Positions 55,001 through 64,000 of a DNA stretch of 64,000 nucleotides are shown here, in pieces; within the stretch, counting starts at the first letter, position 1; every line of letters begins with the position of its first letter. The stretch is from Spinacia oleracea (taxonomy: Eukaryota; Streptophyta; Magnoliopsida; Caryophyllales; Amaranthaceae). A program made the position numbers and the translations under genes. The notes beneath the pieces are model-generated. The model saw only the letters and a list, made by a program, of their open reading frames with translations, was not told where the DNA came from and ran no database searches. The stretch is taken from assembly GCF_020520425.1 (NCBI RefSeq), contig NC_079487.1, positions 7,735,501-7,799,500 on the forward strand. The letters run 5' to 3'.

Positions 55001-57163
55001 CTCCATTTCCCACTCGTAGGTCGACTTCTCCCTTGCTTAACTTTCTACTTCTTCTTAGTCCCTGTGGATTGGAACATAAGTGTGAGCCACAACCTGTATC
55101 TAATACCCAAGAAGTTGAATTAGCAAGTATACAGTCTATAACGAAAATACCTGAAGATGGAACGACTGTTCCGTTCTTCTGATCTTCCTTTAGCTTCAAG
55201 CAATCTCTCTTCCAATGCCCCTTCTTCTTGCAGTAGAAGCATTCAGATTCAGAAGTGGGTTGACTGACCTTCCTCTTTTCAGATTTGGCGCCAGTTGGTT
55301 GCTTAGTCTGGCTGGCCTTGTTGCCACCTTTCTTAGCATTCCTCTTCTTTCCAGATTTCTTGAACTTGCCCCCACGCACCATAAGCACATCTTGCTTATC
55401 ACTTTTGAGCGTCTTTTCAGCGGTTTTTGAAGGAAATAATGCCCTTGGTCCAAGTATGCATTCAATGTTAAGTCTAATAAATGCGGTTCAGTATTAATTA
55501 ACAAGTTAATAATTCAGTGAGATCGAGTGAGCTGAATGCCTAGCTAGAGGCCGCTTCAGTTCAAGTGGAATTAATGATATTAATCCACATCTTACTCTTG
55601 ACTGAACCCGTAGGGTCACACAAATAGTACGTAAACGGATCAAGTATTTAATGGCATTAAATACTCCATCTATGGATATTCGGAATCGACGGATCTTGGT
55701 TTCAGTGGGAGCTGAGATCGTCACAGGCAAGAAATGAATACTCCGGAAACGATGATATTGCCGGAAACGGAAATATGGATCGTATCGGAAATATAAATAT
55801 TATCCAAGTCGTAGATGTTGCCGGAAACGGAAACATGGTACGTATCGGAAAATATTATCGGAAATGGAAATATTGCCGGAATCGGAAATATTGCCGGAAA
55901 CGGAAATATTGTCAGAATCGGAAATATTATCGGAATCGGAAAATAATTCCGGAAACGGAAATATTAAATATTTGTTCGAAACGGAAATTGATTCCGGAAT
56001 CGGAAATATTAAATATTGTTCGTATCGGAAATGAATTCTGGAATCGGGATTCCTAAAGCAATCGGGATTCGAAATATGATTAAATCCTAAATATGATTAA
56101 AGCAATCGGGATTCGAAATATGATTAAATCCTAAAACTATTAGATAATGATTATTTAATTAGAGTCCTAGTAGGGTTATAATTAAATAAATTAGTATCCT
56201 AATAGGATTCCAAATCCTTTTCCATAACTCTATAAATAGGTGCCTAGGGTCACATATTTACAGAGATTATTCAAGTATTCAAAGTGAGTTTTTGAGAGAA
56301 AAATTCAGTCACACATTTGCTTAAAAGTGCCGAAAATAATAGTACCTTAAGGGCGATCCTAGTTGGTCAATCTTAAGGTGGATCCGGACGTGCTGTGGAC
56401 TATCTACGGAGGGACGACACTTGGAGTCCTAAAGACTTGTTCTTGTTCGGTTCGGGCGCAGCTAGGGAAGGCACGCAACAAAGAGTATGCATCTAAACTA
56501 TGCTAAATGATTATGTGTAAATAATATGTTTTCCTGGCTTTATGGTTTTTCCGCATGATTTATGAATTGTCATATGTATCATAACCTAACAGTTTTCAGC
56601 ATACCGTGAAGCTCAGTGAGCGTTTTGTCCAGACTATTCATACTGTAGTTCAGTTTGAACTGATCATACCCGCTATGAAGAGAATGGAGGATGATGTCTA
56701 TAGCCATTTCCTGAGAAAATTGCTGATCCAGCCGACTCATATTCTCAATGAGTCCAATCATTTTGAGAACATGTGGACTTACGGGCTCGCCTTTCTTAAG
56801 CTTGGTCTCAAGAATTTGCCTATGAGTCTCGAATCTTTTGACTCGAGCCAGATCTTGGAACATATTCTTTAACTCACTGATGATCGTGAAAGCATTTGAG
56901 TTGATGAACGTTTTCTGCAGATCTGCACTCATTGTGGCGAGCATTAGACATTTCACATCCTTGTTGGCATCAATCCAACGATTGAGGGCTGCCTGAGTGA
57001 CCCCGTCACCTGCGGCTTCGGGCATCGCCTCTTCTAGGACATACTCCCTTTCTTCCTGCATAAGAACTATTTGCAAGTTCCTTTGCCAGTCAAGGAAGTT
57101 TTTCCCGTTCAACTTCTCCTTTTCGAGAATTGACCGAATGTTGAATGAATTGTTGTTTGCCAT
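52026..57163 (-). pseudogene. Copia C gag-pol, inactivated by stops and a solo LTR
   Basis: Colinear with the intact gag-pol of A. Gag N-terminus 57163-56597 (MANNNSF...), interrupted by the solo LTR G. Then gag C-terminus with zinc knuckle and protease (55422-54600, WVLDTGCGSHLC kept), integrase (54578-53553, HTDVCGP kept), RT (53546-52593, YVDD kept) and RNase H to 52026. Compared with A there are three in-frame stops: a Cys codon TGC to TGA in the GKCESCLLGK motif near 54598, a Gln codon CAA to TAA near 53550, and a Trp codon TGG to TAG near 52591. Two of the three are C-to-T type transitions, as expected in methylated DNA. It cannot make a working polyprotein. Confidence 0.92.
55428..56591 (+). 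repeat. Solo LTR G inserted in copia C gag (1,164 bp)
   Basis: TGAAGGAAATAATGCC... to ...CATAACCTAACA, plus orientation, opposite to its host. TSD GTTTT on both sides (55423-55427, 56592-56596). It keeps the 18-bp array and TATA (56231-56238) but lacks the GC-rich block of about 250 bp. That place instead holds a directly repeated AAAGCAATCGGGATTCGAA segment (56056-56130). A solo LTR arises by recombination between two LTRs. Confidence 0.93.
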
Positions 57164-57812
57164 AATTAAAACTACAATTGAAAAGAATAAACAAATAAAT
57201 AACCATTCACAGTTTCTCTTAATAAACTTAAATTCTAGCATACATGCATAATTCAATGTTCATTAGGCATTTTATTCAAGTTATGTGTTCCGGCAGGTGT
57301 GAATAAAATGATTCCAAGATCCTAAAACCATTGAAGAATTAAGCACATTATGTATTTAGACTCAATTCTAAAATCTTTTAGGTAAGCAAACGCCTTTTGC
57401 TAATAGTCTAGAAACTACTCTTGGTTGATAGGTACGTCTAAGAACTTATTAGGTAAACCTATCGATTTTGCCACGACATAAAAGGACTCCTTACTTATAT
57501 CGTTGAGTTTCACCAAAACTAACGTGTACTCACAATTATTTGTGTACCTTGCCCCTTTGGGACCAATAAGTAACACCTCGCTGAGTGAAAACTATTACTA
57601 GATTGATGTAAAGGATATCCAAGCAAGTGTATATTTTGGTATCGCACCTTTTAACTCAATTTTTAAGTTTGGAACTTAAGGCTCTTACTATGTTGGTTAG
57701 ATTTTAAGTGAACTAAAATCCTTAATCATGCAACATAATCAAGCCACAATCTCATGCATAATTAAGACATATTTAAAGCAATAAATAACTTAAAACATGC
57801 ATAAGATAAATG

Positions 57813-58136
57813 TGATCTAGTATGGTCCGACTTCATCTTGAAGCTTCAACTTCAAAGTCCGTCTCGAAAATGGGAACTTCGTCTTGAAATTCACCGTGGG
57901 AGGCGCCATTTTCTTCAAATAGGATAAGCTATAATTAAAACTAATTACAACTATTTGATGGTACGCAGACCATATTTGAATTGAAAAACAAATTTGGTGC
58001 TTTAGACCAATTACATTCAAATTAATGGTACGCAGACCATATTTTCTATCCTATTTGGGCCATACTAGTCACTTCATAACCTGCAAAACAGTACATATAC
58101 AATATATACCATTCACCCATTCATTATCATGAATGG
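57813..58136 (-). other. Structured leader element of copia C
   Basis: Minus-strand order as in A: 8-bp stem (58136-58129 with 58124-58117), long arm (58071-58056), twin ATGGT/ACCAT hairpins with CTGCGT loops (58040-58025, 57973-57958), partner arm (57828-57813; one G-to-A type change relative to A). Confidence 0.65.
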
Positions 58137-58639
58137 CCCACATAATTGGTTAGTTAAAACACATTGTATGCATCACATAAGCATTTGCACCAATTAATCA
58201 TGGGCACCAATAATCTACAAATTATTCGGTCCTTATTAATTCTAATCAAGTTGTTTTAACCTTAAGGATTTGTAGACCTTATCAAGAGTTTATGACTAAA
58301 AGGGCTCCCACTTAAACCAATAAATTCATATGCTTTACTAATTTTAAACATAAAAATGTATTTCTAGTCTAACCGGAAACATACAAATTTAATTAAATTT
58401 TAAAGCTCATATAAATTTATAATTGAATCCACATATTTAATTTATTTTCAGTCGTATTTAAATTAATTCATGATTTTAATTTTAGTAAAATAATTAGAAT
58501 AAATGAAATTTATTATAATTATAATATTCAAAATTAAAATCCAAGAAAACAATTTAAATTATTAATTTTAAAATTAATTAAAATTACATAAACTGAAAAT
58601 TTCAAATTAAAATTTTAAATCGATCTAATCCTATCACAA

Positions 58640-59170
58640 GGTACGCAACATCACCACGCAACGCACAGCCATAGGCCACACGCACGCAGCCATCGCTGGC
58701 CATGTGCGCGCAACCTATGTGCTGCGTCGCATCCATCGCTGTACACCATCGCAAGGCGCCTCGAGGGCACGCTTGGCCTCTGGCTCGCTGCGCGCGCCTG
58801 CCCTCGACGCACGCGAGCTTGCGCTCGCTGCTCGAGGCAGTGCTCGTAGCTTGCGAGCAAGCGCTCGCTGCGCGCGAGCGTTCTTCGCTGGGCGTAGCGC
58901 TCGTGCCACGCGAGCTTGCGCTCGCTGTGCGCGAGGCTTCGCACGTTGCGCGAGGCAGTTGCGTCGTGGCGCAGCTCGCCTGCTGCCCACACGCGACTGT
59001 CGCTGCCTTGCTCTCGCCCTTGCCCACTCGCCCATCGCACATAGCACATGACACAAGGCAGGCCTGCTGCCTTGTGCTCGTGCACCATAGCCTTGCTCGC
59101 TGCATTCGTACCGCATGGGCGACGAGCTCCCTTGCTCGTCGTCGCATGCCCGCACTATACAACACCCCTT
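58640..59170 (-). other. GC-rich block in copia C leader
   Basis: Counterpart of 18150-18780 in A, with GCGAGC and CTTGCGCTCGC words. Multiple overlapping open frames of low complexity; not called as genes. Confidence 0.65.
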
Positions 59171-59934
59171 AAGGGTAACACGTAGCGTCCATTGCTTTGT
59201 GCGTGCAAGTTATATGAGCGAATCGCATAAAAATTAAAATTTTATTTTGAAAATTAATGACAAATTAATAAATCATATTAATTTCATAATTTTAGGGCGA
59301 AAAATCGAAAATTTATTAATTAATTGATTTCCGATTAAGATGGATTCAAGTCTAGGTCATAAAAATTTAAAATTTAACACAAATTTACAATTTTATGGTG
59401 GTTTTTAATATAGGTATCTAATTAAATTATTAATTAATTATGAAAATCAAATTAATTCTAAATTATTCCAAATTTCAACAAATTAATCATAATTACAAAT
59501 TAGATTGCATAATTAACAAGGCTAGGCATTCAAACTTGTTAAACATATACAGTAGGTCAATGAAAAATTCAAGATTTATCAACAAGAATCGCAAATATTT
59601 AATTTAACATCTTAAATTTACAAACTTTTGCGTTCGAAAAACTAAAACCTCCGAAAAGTCATAGTTAGGCTTCGAATTTGGAAATTCTGGGTTTCGGCGA
59701 AAAATACTCTTTTTGTCAAAATTTTAGAATGCCTTTTACATGCGGAATTGACTCAAAAATCACTCAATTTGGTTGAGTAACGAATATTCTGCCGAAAACC
59801 GGCGTACATATAATTAAATAAACGCAATTTGCAATTCATTAACAATTACGAAAATTAATCACCCCTTTTAATTTCTTGCAAATTTGTATAATTTAACCAT
59901 GTTTATGCAATTAGATTATGAAAATAATAAGAGG

Positions 59935-59947
59935 CCTGTGATACCAC
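59935..59947 (-). promoter_or_regulatory. Primer-binding site of copia C
   Basis: The minus strand reads TGGTATCACAGG one base inside the 5' LTR; initiator tRNA-Met type. Confidence 0.75.
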
Positions 59948-61100
59948 CGTTAGGTTATGATACATATGAAAAAAACATAAATCATGCGGAAAAACCTTAA
60001 TGCCAGGAAACATATTATTTACACATAATCATTTAGCATAATTTAGGAGCATACACTTTGTAGCGTGCCCTCCCTAGTTGCGCCCGAACCGAACAAGAAC
60101 AAGCCTTTAGGACTCCAAATGTTGTCCCTCCGTAGATAGTCCACAGTACGTCCGGATCCGCCTCAAGTTAGACCAACTAGAATCGCCCTTAAGGTTACTA
60201 GGAAATTCGGTTAAGTGTTTGCAAGTGTTTGGCTTATTTTTCTTTCAAAACTTACCCTTAGAATACTTCAATCCCATGTACATAAATTATGACCCTAGGC
60301 CCTTATTTATAGAGGTTTGTAAAGGGAATTGGAATCCTAGTAGGATACGATTTAATTAAACTTAGAATCCTACAAGGACTCTAATTAATTAAAATAATCC
60401 TTTTAGGAATAGGAATTTAATCATACACCAAATCCTAATAGATTTAGGAATTGTGCATGGACACAAACACACACACGCACGGAGCCACGAGGGCGCCCAC
60501 GCGTGCGTGCGCTTGGCCCACGCTACGCAGCCACGCCTTGGCGCGCTGGGCCTGCCTTGCGGTGGGCCTGGTGATGCCATGGGCTGTGCGTGTTGGCGTG
60601 CGTCTTGCTTGCTGGGCGATGGCCCGGCTTCGTGCTGGGCCTTCGTCCGGCAGGCCTCGTCCGATGCTAATTCGTACGATACGCTTCCGATTAAATTCCC
60701 GGTTCAGGAATTCATTTCCGATACGAACAATATTTAATATTTCCGATTCCGGAATTAATTTCTGTTTCGAACAAATATTTAATATTTCCGTTTCCGGAAT
60801 TATTTTCCGAATCCGATAATATTTCCGATTCTGACAATATTTCCGTTTCCGGCAATATTTCCGATTCCGGCAATATTTCCATTTCCGATAATATTTTCCG
60901 ATACGTACCATGTTTCCGTTTCCGGCAACATCTACGACTTGGATAATATTTATATTTCCGATGCGATCCATATTTCCGTTTCCGTTAATATCATCGTTTC
61001 CGGAGTATTCACTTGCTTGTGACGATCTCAGCTCCCACTGAAACCAAGATCCGTTGATTCCGAATCTCCATAGATAGAGTATTTAATGCCATTAAATACT
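59948..61100 (-). repeat. 5' LTR of copia C, truncated by CACTA H
   Basis: Matches 49794-50946 of the 3' LTR. Its inner end reads CGTTAGG where TGTTAGG is expected (a TG to CG transition). The outer 215 bp or so are missing in this window because element H starts at 61101 within ATTTAATGCCATTAAATACT. Confidence 0.9.
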
Positions 61101-61139
61101 CACTACTACAAAAACACCCTATGGAGTCGGACTTTTCGA

Positions 61140-61566
61140 GTCGCCTCAAATAAATAGGCGACACATAAGCATTTAGAGTCGCTTGTTATGGAGCAGGCGA
61201 CTCATAAGGCTCCACAAATCAAAATAAAAAGCAAACAAAAAAGATTACGCGTCGCCTGCAATTTATCAGGCGACTCATAAACTTTTAGAGTCGCCTTTTA
61301 TATAGTAGGCGACTCGAAAAGTAAAAGTTTACGAGTCCGCTGCCCCATAAAATTGGACGTGTATACTTTATGTATCGCCTTCTACATTACAGGGGACGTA
61401 AATAGTTTACGTGTCGTGTCGCCTCTTATATTAGAGGCGACATCTTAGGTGTTTCTTTTTATTTATTTTTATATTCTTGCCCACACTACATAATTGACCT
61501 TATGTGTCGCCTTTGTTTTACAGGCGACACCGTAACCTTACACGTCTCTTTTCTTTACAGGCGACA
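61140..61566. repeat. Subterminal hairpin repeats of CACTA H
   Basis: At least seven copies of GTCGCCT, 9-10 nt, AGGCGAC (for example 61140, 61255, 61289). The loop varies while the arms are conserved. Spacing is irregular (about 30-60 bp). Such arrays commonly bind the CACTA transposase. Confidence 0.82.
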
Positions 61567-62135
61567 CCTTAGATGTGGATCTTATTGTTTTATTAAATTT
61601 CAGCATGAAAGGAAAATCGAGTGCCTTCTTAGAAAAATTATTATACAAAGATATAAAACATCCGAAAAATAATTATACAAAGATACAAAACATCTTATAA
61701 AGTGACCTAACAAATTAATTAATGAGACTTAACCTAAAAAAAGTAAAAGGAAAGGGTTTCAACCGTCATCATTCATCAAAGTTCAACAAAGAAACCGAAA
61801 CCACCATAACCCTCACGGAAAACCCTCTACCAACGAATTGGGCACCACCATCAATTCCCAAGAAATTGAAACCCTCCATCAACAATTGAGAATCGCGAAA
61901 TTGCTGGAGATCGGTATTCGGTGCGTCACCAGACTTGTTGCAGGTGCAGGATAGACAAAATCTTCATCTTTTCCTGCAATTTGCAGCGATCAAAAGAAGA
62001 AGAAATCGACGAAAAAGAAGCGCCATTGCTATTTTTGTGAAGTCTGAGCTTCGAATTCTCAGCTCAAACCCTAATTTATCGAAAAGGAGAAACGAAGGGG
62101 GCAAATTGGGGGTAATTTGGGGGAGGAAGACGAAG

Positions 62136-62303
62136 ATGTGGGTGTTTTGTTTGATATCGTTGCCGATGACATTGGGGATGGTTATGATAACCCTAAAATA
62201 CTTTTCAGGACCTCATGTTCCTCGATATGTTTTCCTCACTGTTGGTTATGCTTGGTTTTGTTCTCTATCCATCATCATTCTTGTCCCTGCCGACATTTGG
62301 ACG
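62136..62303 (+). pseudogene. LMBR1-like (LIMR-type) membrane protein gene, first exon only
   Basis: ATG at 62136, 56 codons: starts MWVFCLISLPMTLGMVM, then FSGPHVPRYVFLTVGYAWF and IIILVPADIWT, followed at once by a splice donor (G|GTATTT at 62304). This is the N-terminus of the plant LMBR1-domain membrane proteins, whose first two transmembrane helices and the PADIW motif it matches. About 350 bp of 5'-UTR-like sequence precede it and several hundred bp of intron-like T-rich sequence follow. No second exon is visible by 64000. I read it as a gene fragment carried by the CACTA element. It could instead be the start of a real gene with a very long first intron running past the window, but kinase sequence on the other strand lies inside that intron. 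Confidence 0.75.
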
Positions 62304-62940
62304 GTATTTTTTTCTTTCTCATCTTTTCTCTGATTTCTAATTTGTATTGTAATTTGATATATTGATCGTTTGATTCGGATTAATTTCTCGAATTTTGCAC
62401 TTGCATGTTGGACTAGGGTTTGATTTTTTGTTTGAATTGTGTGATCGAAGCTATGTTCGTTAGTTTGGATCCAATTTAGCTGTGGATGAGTTTATATGGG
62501 GAAACTATGTGCTTGATTATGCAGTTAATGTACTTGATTACAGTGATGTTTGATTATTTTCTTGGAGTTTGATTATAATTGAGTGATTGTTATATTTTAG
62601 GAATTTGATCGAGTGATTGTGAACATTAGGTTTTGATAATTTTATTGTTGGGTTTTGTTTTGTGTTCAATTTTTTTTTTGTTGCAAGCAGAGAAATTGAG
62701 CATTTAAGTTTTTAATTCGATTTGATTATTTATGGAATTGTGCACTGAAGTGAACATCAAAAAAATGCTACATACAAAGTTACAACTAAGAATATGCAAG
62801 ATAATATAGTTAACTCTAGAGAGACACGATTGTGGTCTCATTAATTGGGCTATATGATGATGCTATTTACAGGAAAAGCTGTAAAAGTTGTTTTATCCTT
62901 GTCTATGTTACTTGTAGTTACACTATTACTGCTGCTTTGT

Positions 62941-63560
62941 CTCATAGGCTTTGCTTCTCCAAGCATTGTGATCACATCTCTCAAGTACTAATAACATCTC
63001 TTCTTGCACATGTTTATTGTTTCCTGCTAAACTTGGATCTAACACTTCTTCTAAACATTTATTTTTTGTTGGTTTTTTTCTTATCCACTCTACCACATCT
63101 ATTGGCTCTCCAAATTCTTCGTCTATCAGCCTCCTTCCCGTTAAAGAGTTCCAACAGAACTACCCCGTAGCTGTAGGTTTCACTCCTTTCATCTACTTTT
63201 AGTGAGTATCCATATTTTGCATCACAAAAATAAAGATCAATTTTTTTATCAGTAGTTCTGACATTGTTCTGAAGTCATATTATCAGTAGTAACTAAATTT
63301 AGCTTAACTGTGTAAAATCCAAGTTAATATTTTAGATCAGGTTTATTTAAGTAGGTATATATCAGTAACATAACAGAAAATATGACTAAATTAGGGACTT
63401 ACCAGGAGCTATGTAACCATGAGAACCGGCAATCATACACAGTTTTGTTGTTCTTGATCATCATCTTAGCCACCCCAAAATCAGCAATCCTTGCATCTAG
63501 GTTGGCATCCAGCAATATATTGTTTGATTTAACATCCCGATGAATCATGATGAATAGTTA
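62941..63560 (-). pseudogene. LRR receptor-like kinase (MIK/PXL-type) kinase-domain fragment
   Basis: Minus strand, two pieces. The upstream piece (63560-63413) reads [23 protein letters not shown] and GSHGYIAP, then a GTAAGT donor: the catalytic loop and DFG segment of a plant LRR receptor kinase. The downstream piece (63216-62941) reads [21 protein letters not shown], then, shifted one frame, [20 protein letters not shown], later [10 protein letters not shown], and [12 protein letters not shown]. The intron sits at the APE position, as in PXY/MIK1-like genes. Defects: the acceptor AG is lost (CAAAATATGG), a frameshift in the middle, a short deletion before HRD, and about 17 residues missing between LLVL and RDVI. 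The ectodomain and the N-lobe are absent. It cannot encode an active kinase. Confidence 0.82.
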
Positions 63561-63569
63561 TGTAATGCT

Positions 63570-64000
63570 TTGACTACATATTTTCTAGTTCTTAATTTGG
63601 GTGTGACTGAGAACATTTTAATCTCATAATGATTGGATATAAGTAATCACTCTTATTGACGGAGAACTTGAAGTTTATGTTGCGGCTTGTGAGTGGAGAT
63701 CACTTTGGTGCAAAAGAATTGGGTGCAAGATTCATGTAGGAAGAAGGACATTTAATGTATTTGAGGACTACAGAGGCGGAAGGAGCTTTCGACCATGCTA
63801 GCAGCTATTGTGAGAAATATCACGGTAGATTTCTTCATTGCATACAACTTTTTGATCATGGTAGGCGCTTAGATTCTTGTTGTAAACACAAGGACTATAT
63901 GACAATACATAGTAGATTAGAGATGTAGTTTCTCATTTCTTTAATGTTTCCTCTGCATCTTTTATATAGCGTGTAACTTGATGTGATTAATGCAAAAAAT
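63570..64000. other. Unassigned part of CACTA H
   Basis: No recognised coding sequence. Short open stretches on the plus strand near 63650-63760 have no family signature. Confidence 0.4.

Larger units (their letters stand above)
49794..61100 (-). mobile_element. Ty1/copia element C (same family as A), minus strand, nested
   Basis: 3' LTR 49794-51161, PPT 51162-51172, pol and gag 52026-57163, leader to 59947, 5' LTR 59948-61100, cut by CACTA H. A solo LTR (55428-56591) splits gag. By eye its two LTRs differ at roughly two dozen sites over about 1,150 bp, so it is older than A. Inserted into gypsy F just before the protease active site. Confidence 0.93.
61101..64000. mobile_element. CACTA-type element H with captured gene fragments (right end off-window)
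   Basis: Starts CACTACTACAAAAA inside the copia C LTR; the preceding ACT would be the TSD. The subterminal zone has hairpin repeats GTCGCCT...AGGCGAC (61140-61566). Within lie a piece of an LMBR1-like gene (plus) and a piece of a receptor kinase gene (minus). No transposase is seen in the 2.9 kb present and no right terminus is reached, so full size and autonomy are unknown. Confidence 0.7.

Noticed and set aside
58602..59172. CpG island of a host gene promoter
   Set aside because: Position and neighbours match the copia leader GC block exactly, so it belongs to element C.

Overview
This window is repeat-dense nuclear DNA from a flowering plant. The evidence is AT-rich intergenic sequence, GT-AG introns, plant cell-wall genes, and plant-type Ty1/copia, Ty3/gypsy, CACTA, hAT and Stowaway-like elements. 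The style of the elements and of the XTH genes would fit Caryophyllales (spinach, beet or amaranth relatives), but that is inference. I saw no tRNA, rRNA or CRISPR loci.

Host genes. Two XTH (xyloglucan endotransglucosylase/hydrolase, GH16) genes lie in the same orientation on the minus strand at 28233-29697 and 41088-42533. Each has three exons and looks intact (280 and 288 aa). A third XTH piece at 13273-13446 is a dead fragment. This is a small tandem XTH family pulled apart by transposons. The two genes share exon structure and promoter-proximal sequence.

Left part (1-16052). A degenerate minus-strand copia element (D, 1-8144, its 3' end off-window) is inserted in the integrase C-terminus of a plus-strand Ty3/gypsy Tat-type element (E, from 8145). 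E keeps an antisense gene after pol: a plant-mobile-domain-like protein of 409 aa with one 96-bp intron (9030-10355). Next come a long LTR, a poly-C run, a MITE remnant, the XTH fragment, and the 3' end of another copia copy (B).

A (16058-26421) is a complete, young-looking, potentially autonomous copia element: two LTRs of about 1.36 kb, a 5-bp TSD, PBS, PPT and an uninterrupted 1,321-aa gag-pol. From 26427 to 47208 the XTH genes sit among MITEs, two adjacent CACTA-type elements, hAT-like elements, a probable SINE, a non-LTR retroposon and a mini-copia with a 162-bp LTR. The last of these landed 25 bp beyond the XTH2 stop codon.

Right part (47209-64000) is nested. A gypsy element (F) is split by a minus-strand copia (C) of A's family. 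C carries a solo LTR of the same family (G) in its gag, and its 5' LTR is cut by a CACTA-type element (H) that runs off the window. H holds two unrelated host-gene fragments: exon 1 of an LMBR1-like membrane protein and a broken MIK/PXL-type receptor-kinase domain.

The most interesting unexplained structure is in the untranslated leader between PBS and gag of the copia family. Three diverged copies (A, C, D) share the same ordered set of hairpins: an 8-bp stem, then a long stem enclosing twin hairpins with a CTGCG loop. Copy D has compensatory base changes in two stems. This looks like a selected RNA element, perhaps for packaging, dimerisation or translation.
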